Origin: SB11 sp964584305
GTDB lineage: Bacteria > Bacteroidota > Bacteroidia > UBA8524
Assembly: GCA_964584305.1 (NCBI GenBank)
Contig: CAZOZL010000005.1
Coordinates: forward strand, 1 to 64,000
DNA: 64,000 nucleotides
Direction of reading: 5' to 3'
Positions 8,882 through 18,664 of the stretch are shown here, piece after piece. Each line of letters starts with the position of its first letter. Within the stretch, counting starts at the first letter, position 1. The position numbers and the translations under genes were made by a program. The notes beneath the pieces were generated by a model. That model was not told the DNA's origin. It made no database searches and saw only the letters and a program-made list of their open reading frames with translations.

Positions 8882-9481
8882 TTAGGGGAAAGTTACTATT
8901 GCAGTTTGCCCGCAACTAATAGTAACATTGTAAGTTTTATCCGTAGGGAATAGCACAAACCCGCTTAGTTGTAGTACTCTTACAGAATATGAACCTTCCA
9001 CAAATATATAGATAGAACTTTCTCCTCCATTCATATCAGTTAAAACATCACCATTAATATAAATTCTATAAGGGTTGCTTGAAGTACTTTTCAGTTGAAT
9101 TGTTCCCGTAACTTCTAAGATGGTACTAACAGTAGTTTTTTTCGTTTTCACTAAAGGAGAAGCAGTTGTAACTGAACCAAAAATGTTGTTAATGCATCCT
9201 TTCTCTGCAAGCCAATAGTATTTTATATTTGATAAATTATCAAATGTTACTTTCCCTTCGGCATTAGTAGCTTTTGTTGCCCCAACTTGGTTGGTTTCAT
9301 TACTCCAATCGTTCTGAGAGGAAAATAACCTCACCACAACATTTTGCACATTATTACCTAGCTTATCTTTAAATGTAATTTCTAAAGAAGTAGTGGGTTC
9401 AATCACTATCTCATCTTCTTTAGAACATGATGAGAGGATTAGTAAAGGAATAGCGAGTAATAAGACTATCAGTTTTTTCAT
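8882..9481 (-). CDS. Lipoprotein with Ig/carboxypeptidase-regulatory-like fold
   Basis: A 199-residue lipoprotein: signal sequence ending LILSSC (Cys19), then an acidic linker. Residues about 32-95 read like a SpaA/carboxypeptidase-regulatory beta-sandwich (SLEITFKDKLGNNVQNVVVR, then KATNAEGKVTFDNL). Its C-terminal part, SYSVRVLQ followed by YNVTISCGQTAIVTFP, is a second beta-rich segment. It is predicted to be surface- or periplasm-anchored. There is no enzyme motif and it is monocistronic. The role is unknown. Confidence 0.65.
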   Translation of the reverse strand: MKKLIVLLLAIPLLILSSCSKEDEIVIEPTTSLEITFKDKLGNNVQNVVVRLFSSQNDWSNETNQVGATKATNAEGKVTFDNLSNIKYYWLAEKGCINNIFGSVTTASPLVKTKKTTVSTILEVTGTIQLKSTSSNPYRIYINGDVLTDMNGGESSIYIFVEGSYSVRVLQLSGFVLFPTDKTYNVTISCGQTAIVTFP

Positions 9482-9584
9482 GATTTTCGTTACTTAAATT
9501 AACTCAATATTACAACACCTTGTATAACAATACCTAAGAAATCTTAAATTTGGGTGAAACAAGAAGTTATAATACCGTTTTTTA

Positions 9585-9596
9585 ACCCGTACGGGT
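9585..9596. promoter_or_regulatory. 12-bp perfect palindrome, candidate operator
   Basis: ACCCGTACGGGT is fully self-complementary. It lies about 100 bases upstream of the minus-strand lipoprotein and of the gatB promoter, in their shared divergent gap. It is GC-rich in an AT-rich gap. Confidence 0.3.
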
Positions 9597-9692
9597 AATC
9601 TGAACCGTATATTTATATAGTCGTTTTTGCAAGATGCAAAAAAATGTAAAAGAATAAAAACAACAAACTTACTATCCATCCAACGCTTTGCT

Positions 9693-9700
9693 TATTTTTG
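9693..9700 (+). promoter_or_regulatory. -7 box upstream of gatB
   Basis: TATTTTTG matches TAnnTTTG 23 bases before the TTG start. A second box-like sequence, TTACTTTG (9718-9725), overlaps the start codon itself. Confidence 0.4.
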
Positions 9701-9722
9701 TAATCTTACAGAATAAATTACT

Positions 9723-11192
9723 TTGACTACCGCAACACAAAACATATACGATAAATACGAAGCCGTTATAGGGCTTGAAGTGCACGCACAAATGCTTACC
9801 AAAAGTAAAGCCTTTTGTAGTGATAGTATAGAATATGGCACAGAACCTAACTCACAGGTTAGTGCAATTTCTTTGGCTTATCCGGGTACATTGCCCATGC
9901 ACAATAAAAAAGCTATTGAGTATGCTATAAAAATGGGGATAGCCTGCAACGCCACTATTCGTGAGGTAAATCAGTATGCGCGCAAAAATTATTTTTATGC
10001 CGATTTGCCCAAGGGCTACCAAATAACACAAGATACCACACCCATTTGTACAGGGGGTAGTATCACCCTTAAACAAAAAGACGGTAGCGAAAAAATTATT
10101 AATCTTACTCGCATCCATATGGAAGAGGATGCTGGGAAAAGTATGCACGACCAAGATTTAACGGATACTTTGGTTGATTTTAATCGTGCTGGAGTTGCCC
10201 TTATAGAAATAGTTACCGAGCCCGATTTTAGAAGCGGCGAGGAAGCCTACCAATACCTTACCATTGTGCGTAAGCTGGTGCGCTATTTAGATATTTGTGA
10301 TGGCAATATGGAGGAAGGTAGTTTGCGGTGTGATGCAAACATATCAGTAATGCTTAAGGGTGCAAAGGAGTTTGGTACTAAGGTAGAAGTGAAAAATATG
10401 AACTCTATTAGCAATGTAAAACGTGCTATCGAGCATGAAATAACCCGCCAAATAGATGAATTAGAAGCAGGGCGCACTTTTACTATGGAAACACGCAGTT
10501 TCGATGCCACAAAAGGCACTACCTTTAGTATGCGTAGTAAAGAGCTGGCAAATGATTATCGTTATTTTCCTGAACCTGATTTACCACCGCTAATTATTAG
10601 TAAAAAGTGGATAGAAGAGGTGAAAAGCCAGATGCCCACCTTGCCCAATGAGTTGTATAAAAAATATACAATAGACTTGGGGCTAAGTAATTATGATGCT
10701 TTAGTACTTACTGATACTAAAGAAGTGGCAAGATACTTTGATGAGGTTTGCCTGCACACAAAAAATTATAAAGCGGCTGCCAACTGGGTTATGGGAAGCG
10801 TAAAATCATACCTAAACGAAAATGCCTTAGATATAAATAGTTTTTTACTTCCTGCTAAATCAATAGCAAAACTTATAACTCTTATTGATGAGGGTAAAAT
10901 AAGTAATAGTGCTGCATCGCAAAAGGTGTTTCCTCACATGGTACTACAACCCGAAAAAGCACCATTAAAAATAGCGGAAGAACTAAATGTGATACAAGAA
11001 AGCGATAGCAATTTTTTGCAAGAAATAATAAAAGCTGCTGTAAATAAATTTCCTGACAAGGCAGCAGAATATAAAGCAGGTAAAAAATCACTATTAGGTT
11101 TGTTTATGGGCGAGGTAATGAAACAAAGCAAAGGCAAAGCAGACCCAAAAGTGGCAAGCCAATTGCTTAGAGAATACTTAGATACTTTATAA
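9723..11192 (+). CDS. gatB: Aspartyl/glutamyl-tRNA amidotransferase subunit B
   Basis: A 489-residue GatB, the kinase/tRNA-binding subunit of the GatCAB complex that converts Glu-tRNA(Gln) or Asp-tRNA(Asn) to the amidated forms. The N-terminal VIGLEVHAQM and internal MEEDAGKSMHD, VALIEIVTEPDFRS and GSLRCDANISV are classic. The C-terminal third is the YqeY-like helical tail. The start is a TTG; the next Met (in HAQM) would cut into conserved sequence, so TTG is the best choice. gatA and gatC are not in the window. Confidence 0.96.
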   Translation: MTTATQNIYDKYEAVIGLEVHAQMLTKSKAFCSDSIEYGTEPNSQVSAISLAYPGTLPMHNKKAIEYAIKMGIACNATIREVNQYARKNYFYADLPKGYQITQDTTPICTGGSITLKQKDGSEKIINLTRIHMEEDAGKSMHDQDLTDTLVDFNRAGVALIEIVTEPDFRSGEEAYQYLTIVRKLVRYLDICDGNMEEGSLRCDANISVMLKGAKEFGTKVEVKNMNSISNVKRAIEHEITRQIDELEAGRTFTMETRSFDATKGTTFSMRSKELANDYRYFPEPDLPPLIISKKWIEEVKSQMPTLPNELYKKYTIDLGLSNYDALVLTDTKEVARYFDEVCLHTKNYKAAANWVMGSVKSYLNENALDINSFLLPAKSIAKLITLIDEGKISNSAASQKVFPHMVLQPEKAPLKIAEELNVIQESDSNFLQEIIKAAVNKFPDKAAEYKAGKKSLLGLFMGEVMKQSKGKADPKVASQLLREYLDTL

Positions 11193-11212
11193 AATTATAA
11201 AACAACGTATAA

Positions 11213-12334
11213 ATGAAGACAATTAAAATACTAATTATACCCATACTACTTATTGTTTTTTTTACCGCCAAAGCTGAAAATAGAGCAACCAGCAGTGCGG
11301 CTGAAGCCAATAAGTATGAAATAAAAGGTACAATCAACAATTTAAAAGTAATAGAGGTAATACTGCAAGAAATAGCTCCTAATGGTGTGGCGGTGATTGA
11401 TACTGCTATTGTTGATGATAAAGGGCGTTTTACTTTTACAGGCACTGTAAATGAGGCTATTTTTGCTATGATAAATTTAGGACCTTATAGAAATATATTT
11501 TTTGCTATTGAGCCAGAGACTAAAATTGAGGTTGATATTGATGGAGGGCATACATTAATCTATAAAATCATCAATAATCCCGTTAGTGCTGATTTGGCTA
11601 TAATGGCTAATCTTAATTCAAAGTACAACCAGCAGGTACTTGATTTAAACGCAAAATCTCAAGAACCAGCAACAACCAATAAAGAAAGGTTTAACTTAAA
11701 TGCACAGGTAAATAATTTAATGGCAGAATTAAAGGCTAAATCGCAAGAGGCAGTTAAAACCCTAAAAACACCTTTGGGTAAAATATTTACTATTGAGATG
11801 CTTAAAGTAGAAGCAGACTTGGCTACCGAAGAAGGGATTTTGCTTGCAATAGAGAAAATGCCTGCATACAAATGGTATAGTTTGTATAAATTAGAAGCGC
11901 AGCCACGTTTACGAACTGCAATTGGAGCAACTGCGCCCGATATTACCTTAAACACTCCTGATGGTAAACCTTTAAGTTTAAGTTCACTAAAAGGAAAATA
12001 TGTATTAATAGATTTTTGGGCATCGTGGTGTCGCCCTTGCCGTGCCGAAAATCCCAATGTGGTTAGAATGTATAAACAATACAAAGACAAAGGTTTTGAA
12101 ATTTTAGGCGTTTCTTTAGATAAAAATGTTTCATCATGGAGCAGAGCAATAACAGCCGATGGGCTTACGTGGAAACATATTAGTGATTTAAGAGGTTGGC
12201 AATCATCAGCTGCTAAACTGTATAAAGTAACCAGTATTCCGCAAACAATACTATTAGATAAAGAGGGGAGAATTATAGCTAAAAACCTAAGAGGTATTGA
12301 GTTAGAAAAAAAATTAGCCTCAATTTTACAATAA
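11213..12334 (+). CDS. TlpA-family thiol-disulfide oxidoreductase with DUF4369 domain
   Basis: A 373-residue exported protein: N-terminal signal segment, an N-terminal beta-rich DUF4369 domain (about residues 40-130), a helical linker, and a C-terminal thioredoxin/AhpC-TSA domain with WCRPC (Cys273 and Cys276) and the cis-Pro motif SIPQTI. It is probably a periplasmic reductant. It starts 20 bases after gatB and is followed by a close paralogue 44 bases later. No lipobox is obvious, unlike in the paralogue. Confidence 0.88.
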   Translation: MKTIKILIIPILLIVFFTAKAENRATSSAAEANKYEIKGTINNLKVIEVILQEIAPNGVAVIDTAIVDDKGRFTFTGTVNEAIFAMINLGPYRNIFFAIEPETKIEVDIDGGHTLIYKIINNPVSADLAIMANLNSKYNQQVLDLNAKSQEPATTNKERFNLNAQVNNLMAELKAKSQEAVKTLKTPLGKIFTIEMLKVEADLATEEGILLAIEKMPAYKWYSLYKLEAQPRLRTAIGATAPDITLNTPDGKPLSLSSLKGKYVLIDFWASWCRPCRAENPNVVRMYKQYKDKGFEILGVSLDKNVSSWSRAITADGLTWKHISDLRGWQSSAAKLYKVTSIPQTILLDKEGRIIAKNLRGIELEKKLASILQ

Positions 12335-12378
12335 GAAAAGAATAAGTAGCCTACTGCTAATATTTAGAGAAAAAATAT

Positions 12379-13521
12379 ATGAAACCATTTAAACTAATAT
12401 ACCTACTACCCTTATTACTATTTAGTTTTTGCACATCAAAAGATGCAAAAGATGCTAAAACAGATACATCTGCTGATGTAGAAAATAGTGAGCAAACTTT
12501 TACTATTAAAGGTAAACTAAGCAACTATAATGCACAAGAGTTAATACTTCAGGAAATTACTCAAAATGGGTTGCAAACCATAGATACTGCCACTGTTGAT
12601 GCAGAAGGAAACTTTACTATAAACGGGTTTATCCGCGAAAAAACCTTTGTTTTAATAAGTTTGGGGCAGTCTCGTAATGTATTTTTTGTAATTGATACTA
12701 CATCAAATATTAGCGTTGAAATTGATGGGGGTAAGGTACTCAACTATACAGTGAGCAATAGCCCCGCCAGTGAAGATATTGCCAAAATTGCTAACCTTAC
12801 TTCGGGGTATAACCAAAAAATAGTGGACTTGAATACTCAAGCACAAGCAAACCCAACCATGAGCGATGCTGAAAGGGAAGCCATGGGGGCTGAGATAAAT
12901 ACTATTGTAGCCGAATTGCAAGAGAGGCAACAACAACTGATTAAAACATTTAAAAATCCGTTGGCACAAATATTTTCGATAGAAATGTTGCAGGTAAGTG
13001 CTGATAAAGAAACTGAAAAAAATATTTTAACAGCAATAGAAAGCAAGCCATTAAACAAATGGTTTACGCTATATAGAAAAAAGGCACAAGACCGTATGTT
13101 AACTGCCATAGGCTCTTCAGCACCTAATATTACTTTAAACACCCCACAGGGAACATCTTTAAGTTTAAATTCACTACAAGGCAAATATGTATTGGTAGAT
13201 TTTTGGGCATCGTGGTGTCGCCCCTGCCGTGCCGAAAACCCAAATGTGGTGCGTGTGTATAATAAGTATAAAAGCAAAGGCTTTGAAATTTTAGGGGTTT
13301 CATTGGATAATGAAGCGGGTGCATGGGCACAAGCTATTGACGCTGATGGATTAACTTGGAAACACATTAGTGATTTAGGAGGATGGCAATCGGTGGCAGC
13401 AAAACAGTATAAAATAACCAGTATTCCGCAAACATTACTGCTTGATAGAGAAGGCATTATTATAGCCAAAAACCTTAGAGGTGCTGAATTAGAAGAAAAA
13501 CTTAGCGAAATTTTTAACTAA
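12379..13521 (+). CDS. TlpA-family thiol-disulfide oxidoreductase lipoprotein (paralogue)
   Basis: A 380-residue tandem paralogue of the gene just upstream, with the same DUF4369-linker-thioredoxin order and near-identical stretches around FWASWCRPCRAENPNVV (Cys280/Cys283) and TWKHISDL. It differs in having a lipobox (LFSFC, Cys18), which implies membrane anchoring. The pair probably arose by local duplication followed by a change in cellular location. Confidence 0.88.
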   Translation: MKPFKLIYLLPLLLFSFCTSKDAKDAKTDTSADVENSEQTFTIKGKLSNYNAQELILQEITQNGLQTIDTATVDAEGNFTINGFIREKTFVLISLGQSRNVFFVIDTTSNISVEIDGGKVLNYTVSNSPASEDIAKIANLTSGYNQKIVDLNTQAQANPTMSDAEREAMGAEINTIVAELQERQQQLIKTFKNPLAQIFSIEMLQVSADKETEKNILTAIESKPLNKWFTLYRKKAQDRMLTAIGSSAPNITLNTPQGTSLSLNSLQGKYVLVDFWASWCRPCRAENPNVVRVYNKYKSKGFEILGVSLDNEAGAWAQAIDADGLTWKHISDLGGWQSVAAKQYKITSIPQTLLLDREGIIIAKNLRGAELEEKLSEIFN

Positions 13522-13662
13522 ACTACTCGCATAAAAATTCAAAATTTTGATGTTGATAATCTGTGTAAATTAGTAATTATACTAAGGTTTGTTAATAATT
13601 AGTTAAAGTTATCTTTACGTTTAGTTTATTACGTACTTATAACATTGTACAAAACTCGAAGT

Positions 13663-14349
13663 ATGGAAAAAAATACACGCAAAATTTTAGTAGTTGATGA
13701 TGAGCCAGATATTTTAGAGTTTATAGACTATAACCTTAAACGTGAAGGGTACGATGTTTATGTAGCTGCAAATGGGCAAGAAGGCATTGATAAGGCAAAA
13801 GAAATTAAACCCGACCTTATTATATTAGATGTGATGATGCCAGTACTTGATGGTATTGAAGCCTGCCGTAGATTGCGTGAAATGCCTGACTTTAAAAGTA
13901 CATTTATTGTTTTTTTAACTGCTCGTAGCGAGGAGTATAGTGAAATTGCTGGTTTTAATGTAGGGGCTGATGATTATATAGCAAAACCTATCAAACCTCG
14001 TGTTCTACTTAGTCGTATTAATGCTATTTTAAGGAGAAAAGACCAAAGTGCTGTGCCTGCCAAAATAGAGATAGGTAATTTAGTTATTGATAAGGATAGC
14101 TTTATAGTGAGGCAAGGCGGACAAAGAGTACCCATGGCAAAAAAAGAATTTGAGTTATTATATTTATTAGCGAGCAAACCAGGGAAGGTATTTACGCGTG
14201 AAAATATATTAGAAAAAGTATGGGGAGATGATGTGTTAGTAGTAGATAGAACTATTGATGTTCATATCCGTAAAATACGTGAAAAGCTGGGCGATGAAAA
14301 TATAAGCACTGTAAAAGGGGTAGGATATAAGTTTGAGAACGAGCAATGA
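13663..14349 (+). CDS. OmpR/PhoB-type response regulator
   Basis: Receiver domain (residues 1-120) with acidic pocket VVDDEPD, phosphoacceptor Asp56 in LIILDVMMPVLDG and the conserved Lys in DDYIAKPI. It is followed by a winged-helix DNA-binding domain (about 130-228; DVHIRKIREKLG). A TTG six codons upstream (13645) could extend it, but the ATG at 13663 gives the normal N-terminus. It overlaps the kinase gene by 4 bases (ATGA), implying translational coupling. The closest general match is PhoB/PhoP-type; the signal is unknown. Confidence 0.93.
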   Translation: MEKNTRKILVVDDEPDILEFIDYNLKREGYDVYVAANGQEGIDKAKEIKPDLIILDVMMPVLDGIEACRRLREMPDFKSTFIVFLTARSEEYSEIAGFNVGADDYIAKPIKPRVLLSRINAILRRKDQSAVPAKIEIGNLVIDKDSFIVRQGGQRVPMAKKEFELLYLLASKPGKVFTRENILEKVWGDDVLVVDRTIDVHIRKIREKLGDENISTVKGVGYKFENEQ

Positions 14350-15416
14350 TAAGAAACCCAACACCGAGTAATATTTCCTTACTCACATCCTTGGTGTTAG
14401 CACTATTAGTTTCGGGGGTAGTTTATTTAGTAAATCCTGACATTAATGATGCCTTTATTGCTTTTGGGGTGGTGGCAGTTGCTGCCTTTACATTGTTTTA
14501 TTTTGCCATAGAGATATTTATATATCGTAAAATAAAACTTATTTATAAAACTATACACAAACTTAAAACCGAGAGACATTTAAGCAATGCTTTTCGCCAG
14601 TCATCTTTTTCGTTTAATCATAACCCGATAGAAGAGGTAAACCAAGAGGTTTTGGATTGGACTAACTCGCAGGCTAATGAAATTGAGCAATTACGGAGGT
14701 TAGAAACTTTTAGGAAAGAGTTTTTGGGCAATGTATCACACGAGCTTAAAACACCCATATTTAATATTCAGGGATATATACACACCTTGCTTGATGGGGC
14801 AATTGACGACCCAGAGGTAAATATTCGTTTTTTGAAAAAAGCAGGAAAAAGTTTAGATAGACTGTCAGACTTGGTAGAGGACTTAATTAGCATTAGCCAG
14901 TTAGAAACAGGGCAAATGAAAATGGAAATTGAAAAATTTGATATTCATGCCCTAACCCTCGATATTCTTGAAGCCCTTGAAATGCGTGCCGAAGAGAAAA
15001 GCATCAAATTTATATTTAAGGAAGGCTGCGACAAACCTTTTTGGGTATTAGCAGATAAAAATCGTATTCGTCAAGTATTGGTAAATCTTGTAGTAAACTC
15101 TGTTAAATATGGTAGGCTTAATGGTAAAACCATAATTAGTTTTTATGATATGGATGAGAACATACTTACCGAAGTTGCTGATAACGGTGAAGGTATTGAA
15201 GCTGCCCATATACCCCGCTTGTTCGAGCGTTTTTACCGTGTTGATAGGCATAGAAGCCGTGAAGAAGGTGGAAGCGGCTTAGGCTTGGCAATTGTGAAAC
15301 ATATTATTGAAGCACACAACCAAACCATAAATGCACGAAGCAAAATGGGGGCGGGTACAACTTTTGGTTTTACGCTTCGCAAAGCAAGTAGTGATAAATC
15401 TGATGTATCTGTCTAA
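14346..15416 (+). CDS. PhoR-like sensor histidine kinase
   Basis: A 356-residue kinase with two N-terminal transmembrane helices (about 12-30 and 37-58) and almost no periplasmic loop, then a DHp domain with His132 in FLGNVSHELKTP. The ATPase domain has an N box (NLVVNSVKYG), a G1 box (DNGEGI), an F box (LFERFYRVD) and a G2 box (GGSGLGLAIVKH). The short loop suggests it senses a membrane or intracellular cue or a partner protein. It is coupled to the response regulator by a 4-base overlap. Confidence 0.93.
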   Translation: MIRNPTPSNISLLTSLVLALLVSGVVYLVNPDINDAFIAFGVVAVAAFTLFYFAIEIFIYRKIKLIYKTIHKLKTERHLSNAFRQSSFSFNHNPIEEVNQEVLDWTNSQANEIEQLRRLETFRKEFLGNVSHELKTPIFNIQGYIHTLLDGAIDDPEVNIRFLKKAGKSLDRLSDLVEDLISISQLETGQMKMEIEKFDIHALTLDILEALEMRAEEKSIKFIFKEGCDKPFWVLADKNRIRQVLVNLVVNSVKYGRLNGKTIISFYDMDENILTEVADNGEGIEAAHIPRLFERFYRVDRHRSREEGGSGLGLAIVKHIIEAHNQTINARSKMGAGTTFGFTLRKASSDKSDVSV

Positions 15417-15457
15417 AAATTACCTTAAATTTCTTTTTTAGCTATTATTTTAGCCGC

Positions 15458-16807
15458 ATGATTAATAAAATAGTGTTTGTAATATGTTTCGTGTTTGTTT
15501 CAGTAGTAGGTAGCGCACAATCAAACCAAAACAAGAGAACAGTTAAAAAAATCATAAAGCTAAGTACAAAAACAGAGTTTAGTAAAATTGCAAAACTATT
15601 TGACACAACAAATGGTAAAAAACCTATAAATCCCTTTATTTTAGATTATTTATGGCGAGATTTTGAGGAGAAATTCGGAAAATTTAGGGGGTCGATTACA
15701 AAAAAGAAGTACAAAAAAAATGAACATGAGTATTTTATAGAAGAACTACAGTTTGATAGTGCCTATGTTGAGATAAAGATAGGATTTAACCCCGCAAATG
15801 GTATGGTATCGTCCTATCTACTTACAAAAACACAAACTAAAAAGGACAGAGCATTAGAACGAAAATATCGCTTACCATCTTATGCAAAAAAACAGAAAGT
15901 ACGAGTTAGACAGGCTAATTTTGGAGTAAAACCATTTATAATAAATGGAGAATTAACCCTTCCCGAAGGTTTAAGGAGAAAAGAAAAAGTACCTGTTATA
16001 ATTTTGGTACACGGTAGTGGACCAGGTGATAAAAATGAAAAAGCAGGACCTTTGCAAGCCTTTAAAGATATTGCCTATGGGCTTAGTACTAAAGGGGTGG
16101 CAGTGTTGCGTTACGATAAACGAACGCTTACCTATGCTGATGAATGCGTTAGCGATAAGAAATTTGATGTAAACAAAGAAACAGTAAACGATGTACTTGC
16201 CGCTGCAGCTTACTTGAGGACACAAAAAAATATCGACTCAAAAAGAATATATATTCTGGGGCATAGTTTGGGCGGTATGATGCTACCAAGAATAGGGCTA
16301 AAAGACAATAAACTTGCAGGATTAATATTTATGGCAGCACCCGCCAAAAGCCTTGTCGATAAAATTATTGAGCAAATGGACTACCTAAGCATCCTGAAAC
16401 CAGAAAACAAAAAGGCATACAGCAGAACTAAAGAAGATTTTACGCGCCTAAAAACAAAGTGGTATGATTCTACCACCAAAGCGCAGTACTTGCCTTTTAA
16501 AACACCGCCAAGCTATTGGATGGATTTGGATAGCTACAACCAAACCCAAGTGGTGCAAAAAGTACAACAGCCTATGTTGTTTTTGCAAGGCGAAGCCGAC
16601 TATCAAGTTACCGTTGAAGATTTTGAACTTTGGAAAACAGTACTTCAAACAAATAAAAAAGTAACTTTTAGGTTATTTCCAAAATTACACCACCAAATGG
16701 CAGCCATAAAACATGAAGGTTTATCTACTCCCGATGATTATAAAATACCTGCCAATGTGGATGTAGAAGTTATAAATGCCATTATCAACTGGCTTTCTAC
16801 ACAATAA
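15458..16807 (+). CDS. Secreted alpha/beta hydrolase with N-terminal DUF3887-like domain
   Basis: A 449-residue protein with a signal peptide cleaved near GSAQ-21, a DUF3887-like N-terminal domain (about 30-125) and an alpha/beta hydrolase core. The oxyanion segment VIILVHGSGPGD (about 180) is followed by nucleophile Ser270 in LGHSLGG, an acidic residue in GEADYQV and His in KLHHQM. The triad is complete, so an active esterase or peptidase is likely. It is monocistronic. A family A repeat follows. Confidence 0.85.
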   Translation: MINKIVFVICFVFVSVVGSAQSNQNKRTVKKIIKLSTKTEFSKIAKLFDTTNGKKPINPFILDYLWRDFEEKFGKFRGSITKKKYKKNEHEYFIEELQFDSAYVEIKIGFNPANGMVSSYLLTKTQTKKDRALERKYRLPSYAKKQKVRVRQANFGVKPFIINGELTLPEGLRRKEKVPVIILVHGSGPGDKNEKAGPLQAFKDIAYGLSTKGVAVLRYDKRTLTYADECVSDKKFDVNKETVNDVLAAAAYLRTQKNIDSKRIYILGHSLGGMMLPRIGLKDNKLAGLIFMAAPAKSLVDKIIEQMDYLSILKPENKKAYSRTKEDFTRLKTKWYDSTTKAQYLPFKTPPSYWMDLDSYNQTQVVQKVQQPMLFLQGEADYQVTVEDFELWKTVLQTNKKVTFRLFPKLHHQMAAIKHEGLSTPDDYKIPANVDVEVINAIINWLSTQ

Positions 16808-16810
16808 TAA

Positions 16811-16855
16811 AATTTTTGTTAATGCTATGATTAGCAGCAGGTTTCAACCTGTTGC
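16811..16855 (-). repeat. Family A dispersed repeat, copy A1 (head plus flank)
   Basis: The head palindrome GCAGCAGGTTTCAACCTGTT ends at about 16855. It is preceded by TTTTTGTTAATGCTATGA, which aligns with the flank of copy A2 at 26330. It sits between convergent genes. Confidence 0.6.
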
Positions 16856-16862
16856 AAAAAAA

Positions 16863-18500
16863 TCATTGTTTCCATCTTTCCCTAAATAGTGTAACCGTGC
16901 CTATATAATCGTGTTTTTTGGGGCTGCGGCAGTCTTTGTAGCGTAAAATTACGAAATACACGCCTGCGGGCAATCGTTCGCCTCTAAATGTACCGTCCCA
17001 AAGGTCGCTTTGTTGGGTTTCAAACATTTTTTCGCCCCATCGGTTATAAATAAACAATTCGTATTCGTCCACTCTATCATCTAATAAAGGAAAAAGGTCG
17101 TTTATTCCATCTCCATTGGGCGAGAAGGCATTGGGAAGGGTAAAATCACTAAAATCTACCGTAGTAATGGTTAGGGTATCATACACATCATTGCATCTGC
17201 TGGCTTTTACCCAATAGCTACCTACTGTATTTACGGTGATGGAACGTGTGGTATCGCCTGTACTCCAAAGGTATTTGGCGGTAGTATCTTTTGCATCAAT
17301 GGTAAAATTGAAACGTGGGGCACAAATGGTTGTATCGCTGCCCAAACTTATGCTTAGTGGCTCTAATATGGTTATTGTACTAATAGATGAATCGCAGCAA
17401 TTACCATCACAACCTATTAGTTTCACCTTATACTCTCCCGCATCAGGGTATGTATATTTGGGGCTTTGTAGTGATGATGTATCGGTATTAGTGGTAGTAT
17501 CACCAAAATCCCAAAAAAAGGTTTTTGCACCGCTACTGTTATTGTCAAAGTTCATTTTATAGCCGCAAACACTATCGTTGGCTTTGTAAGCGGATACTAC
17601 CTTAAACTGACAGTTGAGTACATTAAACTGATAATCACGTCGGGTAATGCCTACTAAAATTCCATTACGGTATTCTTTTACTAAAATACCTACAACGTAT
17701 TGCCCTTGTTGTGAAGGGGTAAAAGTGAGTAAACCCGTTGCTGGGTCTATATTTATTTTTGGATTACCATCAATAGGGTTTTGGGCATTATATCCGCTTA
17801 CATATCGCACATTGTCAAAAGGGGGATTGCTTACCTCTACAAAACTTGGGCGAGGTTTGGTAGCTGTTGCTCCATCAAAAGGATGATAAAGTTCATACAC
17901 CAAAGAATCACCGTCCATATCCACTGCCGAATGGTTGAATAGTAAAGGAGCATTGGTACATAAAAAGTTGGGCGGTAGTTCTTTAAACGCTGCACTGTTG
18001 TTAGTATTTGTGATAGTAGTGTCCAAAATATGTGTCCAGTAGGTTGCGCCTGCACCATTGGCCGTTCCACCAGTTGAAGAAAGTAAGTTGTTAATGGTTT
18101 TGTTACGGCAACACCGTTGGAAAGCTATGATATATCCGCCTGCAATATTGGGCAAATCAAAAGTATCTATATAGGTGTACTTATCTACACAGGCATTAGG
18201 GGGCAGGGCTATACAATCGTAATTTAGCTTGGTTATCCGTATGGGCATATTCCTACGAACGCGCTTGCTATAATTAATCAGCAAGCTACTATCACTTGCT
18301 CTAAATACCGTCATATTAGCAATACTGTCTAATGCTATTGCACCAGGTATTCCATTCACGCAATCTATAAAAAGGTTTAGCGTAACCTCGTACTTATCAT
18401 TCCCCAAATAGCGGTACATCACCTCACCGCCCACTATATGTGATGCTGACGAGGATAAAGTAATTATACCAACCAAAAGGGCAAGGAGTAGCCTACGCAT
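16863..18500 (-). CDS. PKD-domain surface protein with gliding-type C-terminal sorting domain
   Basis: A 545-residue exported protein with a signal peptide (first 20 residues), a Bacteroidota-specific N-terminal region beginning SHIVGGEVMYRYLGND, and a PKD domain about 310-385 (FFWDFGDTTTNTDTSS). The C-terminus is the gliding motility-associated (type B, CHU_C-like) domain of about 85 residues: NAFSPNGDGINDLFPL, then YNRWGEKMFE. It is probably exported by T9SS and attached to the surface. Several cysteines in the N-terminal half suggest disulfides. Confidence 0.88.
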   Translation of the reverse strand: MRRLLLALLVGIITLSSSASHIVGGEVMYRYLGNDKYEVTLNLFIDCVNGIPGAIALDSIANMTVFRASDSSLLINYSKRVRRNMPIRITKLNYDCIALPPNACVDKYTYIDTFDLPNIAGGYIIAFQRCCRNKTINNLLSSTGGTANGAGATYWTHILDTTITNTNNSAAFKELPPNFLCTNAPLLFNHSAVDMDGDSLVYELYHPFDGATATKPRPSFVEVSNPPFDNVRYVSGYNAQNPIDGNPKINIDPATGLLTFTPSQQGQYVVGILVKEYRNGILVGITRRDYQFNVLNCQFKVVSAYKANDSVCGYKMNFDNNSSGAKTFFWDFGDTTTNTDTSSLQSPKYTYPDAGEYKVKLIGCDGNCCDSSISTITILEPLSISLGSDTTICAPRFNFTIDAKDTTAKYLWSTGDTTRSITVNTVGSYWVKASRCNDVYDTLTITTVDFSDFTLPNAFSPNGDGINDLFPLLDDRVDEYELFIYNRWGEKMFETQQSDLWDGTFRGERLPAGVYFVILRYKDCRSPKKHDYIGTVTLFRERWKQ

Positions 18501-18664
18501 TTAATTAATAAGACTATGTGTTGCAACATTAAGTTGCCTAAACATTAGCGGGAATGTATAAAAACAAAGTATAAAAGTAGGGTTTTAGCTTAGTTTCTTT
18601 TTTTTATCAAAATAAAAAGTAAGAAATAGAAGGTTAGTATCCGCTGATATAAACTTGTTAAGCG

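Noticed and set aside
9494..9679. A 61-codon minus-strand frame with a lipobox-like FASC
   Set aside because: Composition is Arg/Tyr/Cys-rich and random-looking; it covers the candidate operator and sits next to the gatB promoter. The lipobox is probably chance.
12837..13469. A 210-codon frame antisense to the second TlpA gene
   Set aside because: Ser/Cys-rich antisense shadow of a well-supported thioredoxin gene; the first TlpA gene casts the same kind of shadow, as expected from sequence similarity.
13645..13662. TTG start extending the response regulator by six residues
   Set aside because: The ATG at 13663 gives the standard receiver N-terminus.
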